NCBI GenBank assembly: GCA_037389465.1
Contig: JAZARR010000032.1
Span: 558,001 to 622,000, forward strand
Length of the DNA stretch: 64,000 nt
Direction of reading: 5' to 3'
DNA from: Baylisascaris procyonis
Taxonomy: Eukaryota > Nematoda > Chromadorea > Rhabditida > Ascarididae
The notes below the pieces were generated by a model, which saw only the letters and a list, made by a program, of their open reading frames with translations, did not search any database and was not told the origin of the DNA. Positions 13,201 to 27,500 of this stretch are shown here, piece by piece. The number at the start of each line of letters is the position of its first letter. Position 1 is the first letter of the stretch. The position numbers and the translations under genes were made by a program.

Positions 13201-15705
13201 CAAAAATGCAAACAGGTCCACTTATAAAATAGATTTTTATTTGTTGGAAATTTATGAAGCGATTTTACTTATTAAAAATTCATGGAATTGACTCGTCCTC
13301 TCAAGTGCTAGCATTTCATGAAATTGATTGTTATTTAAATAGCAGTTTAGAAATAGGTTGATATTTATTGGCTATTTATGAAAGCATTTAATATCTGTCG
13401 GTAGTCCATAAAAGTGATTATTTCCCGACAAATTCTGTCGGTATCTTTAACTGCTGATAGCTTACCGAAACAAATTTTTCTAATATCAAGTTTCCGATTA
13501 TTTATTGACATTTTATGATACCGTTTTGTTATTTCTTAGAAATTCATGCAAATGGTTGGCGTAATGAGAAAGCATCCTTTCCGTGTATTTTTGAAGTTTT
13601 TGAAGAAGTGATTTGCTTAATAATTTCTTCTTGATTTAATTGTCTTGCTGAATACTCTCACCGAAAATGCTCCTTCGTTACTTCAAAAATACTAGGTGTT
13701 CAGGAACTTTTCCTCAACTTGTAACGTCATTTTCACAAACTCTGTTTGATGTGGAATTGCAAATCTAAGTTTTTTTTTCGATCACTTCGATATTAATTAT
13801 GAAAGTATTTCTGATTAATGCAAAGAGTGCGGGCAATTGTTTGAGAAATAAACAAAAATTTCCCCAAGGAATTTAAGAAACGAAAATCTCTGTTAAAACT
13901 TTTTTCCTCGATGCGCAGTCGGATAAGAGGGAATGTACACTTAAGTTTCAGCTCTTCATGAATTCGCATTGCAATGTAATCTCGCTTATTCTTTTTCATA
14001 TTTTTTGGTATTAGAGTGGCTATTGTCGCCTAATATTTGCTTAAGGATGCAATCACATCACATTGCAATAATTTTTGCGTCCTTTCGACAGCAAACAGAT
14101 GGCTATAAGTGTTCAAATTTTCATCGATCATCACTGAGCCTTTGTTGCTCTCATCCATTGTTAGATGCCACAGTTCACCTAAAAGGTACTAAGTCTTGCT
14201 TTCCCGTCTCCTTAGCTTCACAAATTTGTTGTTACTCGCCAAAACTTCTTCTTTTCTCGCAGTCAATCGAATAAAAGTATGAAGTTCAATTTAGACTATG
14301 ATATGGTTGAGCGACCCAAATTAAGTATCATAGAGGTATATCGCTAGGGGAATCATGAATATTTCAATGTAGTATGTTTCAAGAAAATGAAATCTGTGAT
14401 GAAGAATACGTATAGTTTAATCACGCGCGACGAAACATGTGCTTCAAGTATATGAATACCATATGCATCAAGAAACCAGTGTATAAGAAAGCAGCAATAT
14501 TAGCCACTTATCGCTGTTTCATTTGTAGCCGATGTAAATCGACATCTGCCGATTGTCCACATTCCATCATTGTCGTTTAAGCAATGCTCAATTCTTTACA
14601 CGAAATTCTCTCCTCCATGGAATCCTTATTTTCTAAGGAGACCAAAGATGGAGGAAAACGGATGCTGGAGCATCGTTTCTGTCGCAAAAAGCAATTAATT
14701 GAGATTATTTTTGTGCAGTATTTTGGTCAACGATTGATTATTGATAAAATGGATTAAATAGCCTAAAGAATTTTCATGAAGTTTAAGTTATTGCAGGTGT
14801 AATAATGAAATTTCTATATGATTGATGCAATTGTAAACGCTGAAATGCAATTGGAATGGCTATACAAAACGCACAAAAAGGTTTGATAAATTTTATATTC
14901 ATTACAATTATTTCTATTACTGTTATCATTTTATGACGGTGATACCGCCTCCGAATTATTTATTAGAGATATTTTAATGCTGCGAAAAAAACGTGCTTAA
15001 GAAAATGCCATATACAGGAGAAAGGCTATAGCTCATTAGAAATTACCCGACGGATGGATGCCTCTTTCTTAAGAAATCTCAAAGTTGTCGTGTTAATATT
15101 GAAAAGAAACTTTTTCTGACGGTATACCTTGCCTTTATGTGATCTTCATTTAGCACCATTTATGGAGGAGTATATTCGAAAATCCGAAAATTTTACTAAA
15201 CCATTCATACAGTTCAGCTCTCGAGATCAGAGTACAAGTGCCGATATTAAGCGCTAGAAGCGCGCTTGTATGCTTTCTGTCAGCATAAGTCATTTCTTGT
15301 GCAATCTATATCCGTTGAATTTTTACGCGAAATGCCATCACAATATGCATTCAAGTCATATCGGTGATCTGCTAACATGCCGCTTTGATCAATTCCTCAC
15401 GATTAAAACACCATCTCCGGAATTTCTCGAGAAATTGCCGAAATTCTTAAGAAATCAATGCCAACGATGATTTCAATTTTTTTTTTTTTTTTTTTGATTA
15501 AGACTATCACGAGCTCTGCGCTTCTCCCATCACAAAATTTTTTCTCCCTGTGAGATGTATGAACTGAAAACAATAGAATTTTATTTATGCAGCGGAAACA
15601 AAATTTAGTAAAATTGGTTTCACTTCCCTTGTAAGACTCGCCAATCGTTTCATTTGGTCGCTTACATCATTGATTTAGTTAGCATTCGGTTTAGCTAACC
15701 TTCAG
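7285..15705. other. No supported gene; a few unassigned open frames
   Basis: I recognise no gene. Three somewhat GC-richer patches carry unassigned frames: 9684-9990 (minus, two overlapping frames), 10205-10504 (plus, 99 codons) and 11184-11456 (plus, 90 codons). A further patch near 12660-13010 reads partly open on the plus strand but is broken by stops, as in a decayed gene or mobile element. None matches a family I know, and none has convincing splice partners. Confidence 0.5.
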
Positions 15706-15709
15706 CCAC

Positions 15710-15774
15710 ATGAGTCGATTTTCAATTTTCGTTGCTAGAAAGCGTCCATTTCAGAAAATTCCAAAATTCCAACA
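15710..15774 (+). CDS. Candidate 5' coding exon upstream of channel 1
   Basis: An ATG lies five bases after an 'ACCTTCAG' acceptor, which would suit spliced-leader trans-splicing. It opens a frame of 21 codons (MSRFSIFVARKRPFQKIPKF then Q) that ends at a strong donor, CAACA|GTAAGT. The short basic peptide would suit the cytoplasmic N-terminus of a channel. The exon leaves two bases of a codon, while the next candidate exon and the TM1 exon need one and none. It therefore fits channel 1 only through an unidentified intermediate exon, or it belongs to something else. Confidence 0.35.
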
Positions 15775-16275
15775 GTAAGTACCCTTCGTCGGTGATAACA
15801 AGAGCTAGTGAAAGTTGACTTGAAAGAGGAAGGCTGGCAGCGTGATAAAACTTTTTATCAAACTCACCTGCACACTAAATCCTGTTGCACTTCCGCAATC
15901 GTTGAAGAAGAGGGGAGGCGGATTGCAAGGAGATATCTAGGTATGAAGATAAAGCAAGGTTCAAGTGTCACCTTCTTGCATTGATCTCAATCAACCCATC
16001 ACATAACTATTCATTCATTTGGTGTCTGATTCTTGATGTGTTTCTTCAACATGGACACCTATATTTCACGATATTTTTCATTCCGTGCTTTTTTGCCTTC
16101 CCATCCTCTCTCTCCAGTTAGCTATCTGCTTTTATTCTTCTTACCATTGCTTTCTCTTCCGCTAATATCCACTTCACTTATCTTTTTACTTCCTTCCGGA
16201 TTATTTCTCAGTTGAGGAGAATGACGAACAGCTGTGATAGTATGTTTTTTTCTTTGCGTTTCTGAGCGTAAAACA

Positions 16276-16605
16276 TTACCTTGCTGAAATTGCTATTTAT
16301 GAAATATGAAGAAAAAGAAGCAATATGAGTTATAGAGGCCATCGATGTGCCCTGGACATAGGCGAATAGGGCAAATATGTTCGTACTCTTGAAGACCTCA
16401 TTGTACTCATTTCTCTTATTTCCGCTCACAAAGAAGCAGCTTTGCGTTTTTTTTTTTTTTTTTTGTTGGACGAATTCAACACTTTTTCGGCTGCCTTCTG
16501 GCAGTGTTCGCGCAAAGCTGACAACAATGACGCCGTTTTGAAACGGGTGTTCTCGCTGAATGCATTTAGTGCATTTGTTGGTCCAACTGGAGTCTCAAAT
16601 CGCCC
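16276..16605 (-). other. Coding-like minus-strand patch split by a poly-A run
   Basis: Read on the minus strand, 16605 down to about 16465 is open and looks like real protein (it includes NTRFKTASLLSALREHCQKA). After a homopolymer of about 19 bases (poly-T on the plus strand) another open stretch follows to a strong donor, AAG|GTAATG, near 16276. It includes YNEVFKSTNIFALFAYVQGT. The frame shifts across the homopolymer. The plus strand is also open over 16466-16609, so strand is uncertain. I recognise no family. Confidence 0.25.
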
Positions 16606-17044
16606 CTAGAAGTTTTGTCGTTAGAAACTGCTGCAATTAGCGCTCCACTGAAAAAGTTCGTCTTCAAAGAAAAGTGGAATTAACTGTGCCCGGTTGATTC
16701 ACTCACTGCTCCGATTCATTGAATTCCAATGATGCATTATGCAAGATTTCTGCATCTTCTTGAATGTACCACGGTGAGATTACAAGCTTCTTTCGTAATA
16801 TTTTTGTATTTGAAATGTGATGTTTTTCGTCCACTCATATTTATTGCTCAAAAAAAAGAAATCTTTGAGAAAAAATTATTTGTATGAGAGCAATCCACTA
16901 GCCGTGAAAGTAGTGAGCTTATTGTAGCACAAAGCGATTAAGGAAAATTACCAAGCACGACCTCAGCTTTCGATGAAGATGTCTGTCACTTATATTTGCC
17001 GACCTATGAAATGAATTGATGCTGCGCGGATGAGAATGATATAA

Positions 17045-17110
17045 TACAAATTGAAAGTGGATCTCATTAAGCTGCATAGCAAATTGTTGAGGATGTTGCT
17101 CACGATGAAG
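17045..17110 (+). CDS. Channel 1 probable N-terminal exon
   Basis: An open stretch of 22 codons ends in-phase (phase 0) at the donor ATGAAG|GTATGCG. Its end, KLHSKLLRMLLTMK, resembles the channel 2 first exon (KLRNCSKIFRKRIYLK) and would place basic residues just before TM1, as expected for a K2P. The true left boundary is unclear: an in-frame stop sits at 17042, and the available acceptors (AG at 17056-57 or 17070-71) are weak. The next exon would be 19991, across a 2.9-kb intron. Confidence 0.45.
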
Positions 17111-18526
17111 GTATGCGTTTACCGAACCGTAAGGTCATCTTTGATAGCATTTTGGTGAATAGCGATGATATGAGTTCGCATGCGAAATTTCAATGAAATG
17201 CATGAGACAACTATGAATACACTGAATCCTATTCCGCTATGAAATTTTTCGATAAGCACTGCAGCGTTCACATAGCATCCAGAGCTCAGTTATGTTCGTT
17301 AATTATCGTTTCTTCACGACGTTGGCAAAACCACCGTAATAGGTTTGTGCTCTTGAAATTTATCGCTTATGAAAAGCACTTGTTGCTATCACCCATCGAG
17401 AGATTGGTGCAATATTTGATGCATTTGAAGCCGGCTAGCAAAAACGATGCTTTAAATTCATTTTCGATGTGCGGAATGATGCGTGAAATTCGACTATTGA
17501 TTGATCCAATAATGAGGTTTATATTATTTTTTTCTCCCTTGATGTTATTGTTCATTTTTGTGAGTTTCTTGCAATTCTTTTGACTTTTTTTTTCCATGAA
17601 TCGCAAAATCTCGAATTTAGAGCTTTGGATTTGTGAGTTCCTCGACTCTTGCTAAATGCTTCTATAATTTTTCATAGACCAAGTTTGCTTTAAAATAAAA
17701 TTTACAAAGCGTAAGTTATACCTGAGGTTTTGCAAAAGATTTTAATGAAGCAATTCTGAGGAGAATAATGCCAGCCACATTTTAAATATTCCATCTTGCT
17801 AAGCTAAATGCTATACATGTGGTCAAACTAAGTGTCTACGAAAAGCAACTGCAATTATGAAGTTTGTTAACGGTTTTCTTGAGTTACCTCATCGATATCA
17901 TGTTCTATTGATGACTTTCTGTTTTTTTTTTTTTTGTAGATGACAATATCTATTCATGAATAGAGTAGTATCGCATTTCCTTCATCACACTTCTTAAGTT
18001 GCCGCTCATCCGACATATTTTTTTGCTAATTTTTTTTTCCTTTCTCTCACTAATTATAATCTCTGTTTGGTCGCTTAGCAATCTTTCTTTGCACTTTACA
18101 AATTCTACCATATCTATTCGATTTTTCATAAAACTGATTAATCAATCGTTCAATTTCCGATTGAGTTGCCCACAGCTAACGTCATTTTCTTCCGTTTTAT
18201 TTATTTCATCGATACATAATAATAGGCAATCGTTTGCTTTTACGTCACATCAGAGAATTCATTTATCACATGCAGCATGCAAGTTAAGCAATTGCGTCAC
18301 ATGATACGTTATCGATTCTCTTCCCTATATTAGTTTTTGTGGATTTGCATATATAGTTGGTACGTCTAGCTACAGCTATGAGTAGCTACAGTGAACTATG
18401 GCTCATTCCTCAACAGTAAGTGTCGTTGAAGAATGAGCTCAGGTTTCCATCTTGCAATGTTTGATCAGTTTTTGAACTCCAAATCTATGTGAAATGATCT
18501 AATTCACTTCGCTAATATTTCGCCTT

Positions 18527-18594
<68 letters not shown>

Positions 18595-21500
18595 GTGGAA
18601 GAGTTTCGATTGCTGATGCAGAATGTTCACAATAAAGCTCCCTTTCATTGGCTTCAAAAATAGAGGAAGCGAACGATACAAGGAAGCGCAAAAAAGCTGA
18701 GCATGCTGCATAAACCTCCAAGTTGGGGCGTGTCAGCAACAACATCTTTGCGCACGCCTCTATTCACGTGTAGGTCTTCAGGCCAATACTGTCTTCAGTG
18801 TCTCACAATAAAATTTTCTACCCAGTCGAAATCATCTGCCAATATCTAACCTGTTGTCCTCAAATCGTTAAACGTTTCTAAGTAGTAATTTCTTTCATTG
18901 CCACTAATTCATCATATGACACAAATAACAACTAAAAGAAAGAAGTTCGCAATTGAATATGGGATTTTCGAAATGGCTGAACAAATCGAGACGACTTTCT
19001 CTAATTTTGAGAGAGGTATTTTTTTTTCATATCACATAATGACTTTATGCAATAGCAGCTTGATTATCGAAAGAAAAAAGTTTATAATATTTCGAAGAGA
19101 GCAAATGAAAATTGATTCGTATGCATTGATTTCACGCCCTTTATGCGTTATTTGTAAATTTTTACGCATATACTTTATGGCGACGAAATGTTATTTCTTT
19201 GCGAGTGTATGTCTTTCTTCTTGTTTGTTAGAGAATTTCTATCTCTCATGCGGAGAATTTGACGTTAGTAACGTTTGAAGTGCTATTTTTTAATCTTTCG
19301 GTTGATGAATTTTAAGTTTGGTGAAAAAATTATCTTATCTCTAAGGGCTAATTTTGTTACTTTTAAAATCCATATAAAGTTAATGGCGGCATAAAATTAA
19401 CATTGTACTTTTTGCATTCGCCATATACAACTAAATGGAGTGAACATCAGTTTGCTGACTTATAGAGAATATTTTTTCTCGAAATCATTCATTTGAATTT
19501 TTAATCGCCAATTATTTAACGAGCTGAAAAAACGTGTTTGCGTTATCAGTCATTCTAACGTGCTTTTTCTATTTTTATTGTGTCATAGACCATCGTCTGT
19601 TTAAACCTATTTTTGTAATCGAAAAGCCGCAAATTCCCTAGAACCATTCTCATAAAAAATGCGATCAGTTTTTTTTCCATAAGAGTGGACACCTTTACGT
19701 AATGCCAATAAGCAGCTCAAAAATGTCGCGATATTATAAGAATGCATTGGGTGCAATTTGTTGAGTATATCTTTTAACGATAAATAGCTGTGTTTGGAAA
19801 AGAAAACAAGGCATTCTCTACTACATTTAGAATGCTTTGGTTATCCAAATTTGGCAAATTCTTCTTGCAGAGCTCATCTCTCAACAGCACAAGGCTAATT
19901 TTTACCTTGAAATAGTTCATCTGATTGCATAACTTTTGATAAAGTTATTAAAAGCCATGCAATGATCAATTCGAATAGAAATCATTATAGGCGACACCAA
20001 TCGTTGTGCACGTAATGATGGTGTTGTCGGTGTCATTGTACGCTATATTCGGTGCGATGGTTATAAGGAAACTCGAATCGAAGGAAATGACAAATTCGAA
20101 TGTGATCGTGAAGCGCAATACAAATGAAAGAAATGTGCAAGTACGCGTGATCAATGACACAATCGGTTCGTTCTCCTATGCTTCTTTGAACGATCCTAGA
20201 GGAAGTCAGAATCCTTTTTTTTTGCAAAGTATGTGAGGGGAAAAACAATTTATAGAGTGCATGGGCGGAATTTGAATCACGCAATCAACAAAGCAAAAGA
20301 GATTCGAGGTTTCTTTGCTCACAATTTCAATTTTATTTTTAATCAAAGAAGTGTAGCGTATATTGGAATATTAGTAGCCGACTGTTGAGATCACTAACAG
20401 GTCAGAACCTCATTTTAAAAACATTCAACAAACTTCAAACATTGCTGAACCGGAATTCCCACAATTTTCTGAGATTTTGACTGGATTAAAGCGGATAATT
20501 TTCAAAAAACGTGCGTGAAGGCAAACAAAATTCAATCTTCGTCTATACAATAAGGCAAAGAAATCCATCTTCAGTTGATAAATAATGGGTTCATTAAATC
20601 ACGTATGCTTTCGGAAATATAGATATTACCACGTTCTGGTGCGTTCTCTTTCTACTCTTCCATATACCAGTATGTTAGCATGGGTGACATTCTTGCGGCG
20701 TAACATGCTTAAACCGTGTTTAAAGACATAGCAGTATTTTGAAATGCAGAAGGGTAGTTTATTCGACAACGAAATGAGTAAGTGAGGCGAAAAGAACGAG
20801 GAAAACACAAACAAGGAAAAACCGTTTGAGCGTACTCTGTAGAGCGAATAATGAGCGATGAATCGACAGATTATATTATTGTTTTTTTTTCGGTTTTTTA
20901 AGCGTGTAAATTGTTGATATTGCATCAGAAGTTTGTGATAGATCTTCCAATGTGCAAAGATAGCAATTATCTATAAGATTTCCATGGTGAAATATTTGAA
21001 GACGATCCCAATGGGAACTTATTTTTTCTCAAATCACACTTTTGCCTCTTCCTCTTTTATTGCTCGAATTTCTTTACTTTTCCTAAAATTTCTCGTTTCT
21101 TATCTTGAGAATGTATTATTACATTTTTGTATAGTAACTTTTTACGATACATTTTCTTTCCAAACAGCCAAAATTCTCTTCAGTTTCTGCTTTTTGCTCA
21201 TCGCATTGAGCGACGAATTTAATGTTGCAGTTGTTACGAGCATCAACGGAGTGGTTTTCAGTGTGGGGAACTTCTTGATCTCGAAGACTATTACATGGGA
21301 ACTATTGCATATGAAAACGGCTTAAACGGAACATACGAAGAAAAAAAAAACATTTCGGGACTAGTAGAGATTGTGAGCAAAGCATCGCTTCTTTAAGAAA
21401 TACAAACAACAAAAACTAGACAACATTGTTTTGATCGGCATTAAACGGGTGTACTGTAGATTTTTGATGCGCAGCGATAAAGGTGTTAGCGAGGAAAAAA

Positions 21501-24500
21501 TTTATTTATTCTCTTTTTTTGGGTTTACAAGTGGCGTCTTTCAGAGAAGTCTGCATCTAATCACCGGAAATATTTATACCACAAAAATAGAGTGCTCGAA
21601 TATATGTGCTTAGTTGACATATGCGATCACCAGTTGGCAGCATATTACTCAGTTATGCTGCGCAACCGCTCTCAATAAGCTATATTTATGAAGCATTCAA
21701 TAGCACTAGATAGAATCATTTTCTATAATAAATTTAGCGCATAAATCAGCATTATGGTTCTCAAATAAGCGCTTTCCGCAATGGCACTATACATTTTCCG
21801 CCTTTAGGTAATAGGCAATCGAACTTGGCCCAACATGAAGCTTTTCGCTTTCTTTCGATGAAAATGCGCCTTTCTTGCGAGTGAATGAACGTTCGCTAGA
21901 AATTTTGATAGCTAGAAAAAATGCGATAGCTGGAAATTTTCAACCATGATGACGCCTAATTCTCGAACTAAAAGTTTCGAGTTCAATCAAGCAATCGCGA
22001 GTTGAAGTCGATCTTGCTCATCTTGGAGCTCCTTTTAGCTACGAGCATTTACCGTGTAGTTACTCGTATCTAGATTTCATCAGTACTGTTTTGGGCAAGA
22101 TTTATAGGCAGATGTACTTATGCACTTCTGCAGATGCGAATGATAATTAGGTTTGAGAGTAATGCCGAACTACATGCCAGTTTGTCGCTGATCTTTTTTC
22201 GTAGTGACAAAAATGACAGAAACTATTTCTCGCTTAATTTTTACAAACGATTGATCGAAAAGAAGCAAATATTAGCAGAAGAATGACAGCTGACTATCAG
22301 ATGCTTCTGTCCCCTCAATCCATATAGAATATTGTGTTGAAATTTGTGGCATTTCAAATGACGATATTTCTTTATTTCCAAAAATTTCCAATATTTGCGT
22401 TGCGGCTGAATTTGCATGGCATAAGTGGTTTGGATGAGCGTAATCGGCCAAGAATCTTCAGCAACTCGAAATTCTCAACGAAAGTGCCCTGACGATAAAG
22501 CCGTGTTCAATTTCCCTCGAGTTTATTATAGTTAAGTCATAGAAACTGGCAATAATATATAAACTTATCCTTTCAATTCATATCGATTACACAAACGATT
22601 GATTGTGGCGATTTTATTCGTGTATATATTGCGTGTATTTGCGCGCACATATAAATATGTGTAAAAAGGGCACCTGGAGTGATGCTGAATTCAGCCACAT
22701 ATTAATCTCCAAATTTCTCGGTCAGACAGCGCTTGATGTGCCAATATGACTAGTTGCACCTTTTGTCGTATGCGGCTTTGCGCAACAAAAATTCTGGAAG
22801 GACAAACCCACTTATTCTGACAAGGGTGGCGCGGGGAAAGCGTTAGCCGGTAGTCTGCTGAATAACAATTCAACTCCTGCAGAACAAAAATCTACCTTCG
22901 CATCTCTGACCTCCCTTTCGTTTTAACAAATCAACATTTGAAAATCCTGCAGTTTCTAGGATGCAATATTAATGAAGAATGATTTGAATTGATTGCACTA
23001 ACGAGATTATCCCTAAGCATTTTGAAGCTTCCACTTTTGTTGATGGATTCCATAGGACGTTGAGCACTGCAAGACAGGCTTTCAGCACACACTGCGAGGA
23101 ATCAATTTCCTCTCCTCAGCTTCAATAGAATCGACGACGCTAGATGGCGCTACGCTGCTAAAGATGCCGAAGAAGGCATGCCGGTCGGTCGAGTGATCAC
23201 TTCTGCTACTACTGTTATAAGCAATCATCGCTGCATCCTCAGCGCTATCAAAGTATTTGTTTTCATTCAAAACAAAACATTTCAGCAAGTTTGTGACCAA
23301 AATCCGATATACATGGAATTTTTGAGAGTTGTGTAACGTTTAAAACCGTTGTGAAACGTTTCGTCTTTTGAACTTAGTGCAGGTTTTAGATAGTGAAAGA
23401 GACATAAAACGTTCACCAATAGAAGATGAGCAGCAATATTTCAGTTCAAAAGGATTACTCTTGAGTCGTTCCTCATCCGATTTTGATAGAACGATAACAC
23501 AAATTTAGAATATGCTTAAAGAAGGCGATTGTTCACCCGAAGTGCTGAGTCGAGTTATTGCATCGGAAGTTGATCATTGCTACAGCGTCATCATAGAAAC
23601 GACCGGCAAATCTCCCCATACGCTTTCAAGGAGGTCTGCGGCAAATGGTAAGTCAGTCCAACGAATTCCCATATTCATTTCAATAGAAAACATATTCATG
23701 TCGATATAAAGCTTTCTCTACTCTGCCGAATTACAGTGTTCTTCACAATTTCATTTGGAAAGCTCGGTAAATTTGAAATCACTTTTCGAATGCTGCTGAG
23801 TGATGCTCGATATTATGACTCTTTCAGGAGATGAGGACGAGCAAGCATGGTCATTCGTTGACTCGATTCTCTTTTGCTTCACTGTTATTACGACAATTGG
23901 TTAGACATCTATCGCTTTGGCTTATATTCTTTTAGAAGGTCGCCACCTTCATAAGCTAGTTCGTATGCTAATCCAAGTGGACAGTAATGCCGCCCGAAGG
24001 CGCAACCCTTATGAAATAATTACTGCCACTTCCTCAAGGCAAATTCTTGAGGGACATTTGATTATACTGTCTAAGTTTTCCAGTTCCTTGGACTATTATG
24101 ACGACCTGCCAATGATGTGTGATATGGACTAAGAGTTTCTGATTTGAGAATTGATTTCGAAGATCTGTGAATACAGAATAGCTTTTTCGGGATATGGATC
24201 ACTTCTCATCGATCTGTCATGAAATCAATTTGGTTTTTCTTTCCTTCAATGATGGCATTGTTTCGGAGCGTGGATTTGGCAACGACTGGAAATCTACATC
24301 AATGACTGTCTCAGTAATACTGATATTGCAGGTTATGGGAACGTAACACCGCAAACGTTCGCAGGCCGATTATTTTGTATAATTTATGGCTTGATTGGTA
24401 TACCGTTCACATTATTGGCAATAGCCGATGTTGGAAAATTTATATCGGAAATTGTGGAGAGATGGCATAAGGCGTTTGCAAATTTTACAGGGTATGTGTA

Positions 24501-27500
24501 TATTTCTATGTCTTTTTGTAGTTCGGCAATGTCCTTTCTTCCCATTACTTCAGGCACTTACGATCTGCCTTATTATATATGGTTGTTTAGATGATCATCT
24601 ATAGGGAGATATGCTCACAAAACTTTCATATTCAAGCATTATTTTCCAACAACAACTATCCATTCATAAATGCTCACCACTATTGAGAAATCTAGCAAGT
24701 CTTAAATATCGAGAAACAATATTAGTGAAACGGTTTGGTGAGGTGGGAGACTTCAAAAAATCATTCGAAATCATTCAACTCCGAATGGAAGTTGAGATAA
24801 AATTACAGCAAATGAAGGCTGCAAATAATTTTCAGGAAATGCTTGAAGAAACACTACCTGAGAAGAAATCTTGCAAAGCTGCCAAAATATGGTATTCATT
24901 CGCGTTCCAATGGTGACCTGCAGAATAAATCATTCAGTGATGAACTTGCTAATTTGGAGTCCGGTGCCGACGTCGAAAATATCATTGAAGTCAGTTATTT
25001 ACCGCACATGAATGCTCAGCTGACTGAGATTAGAAATTTGAAAATAACATGTAAATATTACGCATATTCATTTGCAAATGAAGGGAAAATTCAGAGTTGC
25101 TTTCTTTGACCGCCTATTTTTTATTAATCGAACCGAGTCGTCACGAAAATTCTAACTTCGAATGATGCCTTCTTTTGATGACTATCGAAAGGTTAATTCG
25201 ACCCATTGAATCACAATGGGTCATCTTGAATCAAACAATTTTTCCAGCCTTTCGATGGTATTCTATCTTCTTGACAAGGTCGGCATAGCTAAAGATTGTT
25301 TTCAAGAAAATAATGAGCTACATAAGCTATGCATGAGACATGGAATTTATGAAAGTGAAGAAAAAAATAGGCAGTTCTTTGGAAAATCTATAGCGGGACA
25401 TAAGCACTAAAATAAGCAATAAACGTAAACGTAATGAACTAGAGTGAATAAAAGATAAACAAAGAGTGAAATATAAAAATGGACAAGACTTCTACGAATT
25501 CTTCTGAATGATAAACTCGCTCCCTCCTTTCTACTCGACGATGCGATTCATTACGAGAACTTAAAGACTAACGAAGTGAAGATTTCATCTGATGCTCACT
25601 ATAATGTGGTGATAAAAAATCGAATTTGTATCCCCATCTTCCTCCACCACATAGTACTGGTGCACAATGTGCTCACCACCCTATATATTAACTGCATTAT
25701 TGTTTGATCAAGAGCTGTGTCCATGGTGGAAATGTTAATTTTAAGCACAATCAAAGAGCAGTGATTTTTTTTGAATCCACAGCAATGATAGCCGCTGATG
25801 CTTCCGGTGCATGTGTCCATCTACTGACCTACCTCTCCGTAATTCTCCCTGGGCAGTATCGGAACCGTAGGCTGCACCAATCGCCCTGAGTTTTACAGGT
25901 TGTCTTCTAGAAACCCGTTTTCTTCAATCTCAGCATCTTCCGTTGTAGGACGACGAAAACGACGATTCTTCAGACTCTGAAATAAACGAAAGGCCACATC
26001 AAGCTGTTTCACTTCTTCTTCTTTTTCTCATATACATTACGCTTGGTGCTATGATGATCACTACTTATGAGCCCGATATGGATTTTTTTAAGGTGAGGTC
26101 TAGCATGAATGATTAAGTTTCCTGGAAGTATTCGTTGTATGCACTATCCGCACTTTGTTGACATCCTTTAGGAAAACGTTCTAATTGCTCTTTTGTGAGA
26201 ATGCAACGCATTGTCACAACCGTTTTGTGAGGGGGTACGATTATGAGCGTATGAATAGTGCATTTCGAATAAAAAATGGTATTCGAAGATATTCGACTCA
26301 TGTTTTACCTTTAAGGTAACTTGAGACATAATTCGTTCACAATGGTATGCTGTAAAGGTACTCAAAGATGTGACTCATAAGAAATATTTTTAGAAATGAA
26401 ATTAGTAACTCAATAATGAATAAAGGTTATCGAGTACTTAAGAAATATTCTTCAAAGTTTGATAATTTCAGATAAACTACTCGTTTTACTTTCTAACGAT
26501 TATCTCATAAATCTGATTATGTTTCATGCAGTTGAATATTGTTAGAGAAATGCCACTGGAAATGCTTTAGTTAGAAAATATACCAATCGTATACAACAAC
26601 TAAATACCTCATGGAAGAAATGAAAAGAAATGGATTATTGTTGTGAGACCATGCCATAGTTGTGTTCTGACTTCTCCCATCAACTCCTTGCAATTGCAGT
26701 GGTTGCGTTCAAAAAGTCAAAAAAAAGAAGAGAGATATGCTTCAGACAGAATGTTTTCACCGTATAGGAGCAAAGATCATGGCTAAAGTTTTTCTAACTG
26801 GATTGACAAAGATGCATAGGCGATGCTGCATTTATCATGATAAGTGCTCTGTGATCGAGATAAGTCCTCAGTGCACGGCTCCAAAAATATATGTAGAACA
26901 AAATCGGTTCTTTTAGATAAAGAAACGCAATTATCGCACTCGGTAAGTATCCCTTCAAGTGGCAACTGTACAACCATTGTAAGATTCGGCCAAAAGAAGT
27001 CACCAGTGGAACTGAATTGATCGAATATATTCCTCAAAACGCTTACGTTATCAAAGTGGTTAACGAAGCTTTGTGACTATGTAGTAAACCTTAAGTATTA
27101 TGAAACAAAAGGGTTCAAGTGATATTTTCAGGCTATCTACTTCAATTTCGTTACACTCACGTCTATTGGTCTCGGTGATATTGTTCCGAGAAGGTAGAAT
27201 TCTTTTGCTTATAAAATAAATACTCTCTCTGCAATTGGCTTCTTTCATTTATGAACACAGCCGCAAAACGACAGTAAAGTTTTCAATGTTCAAGCTCTTT
27301 CACACATATTTAGGCACCTTTCAGGTGTTTATATGCTCAGAGAAATAGTAAGCAGAAGTTCTGAAATTGATGCATCGTCGTACCGTATAAATGCAAGTAT
27401 TTCACTAAAAAACTGCTTTTCGAATGAAAAAAAAAAAATTTATACATATAAGCGCGCAATATAAACGCGGTATACATGTGGAGTCTTAGTTCAAAAAATT

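Noticed and set aside
23082..23300. 72-codon minus-strand frame
   Set aside because: It covers the channel 1 cap exon in antisense. The plus strand gives the conserved cap cysteine and correct phases.
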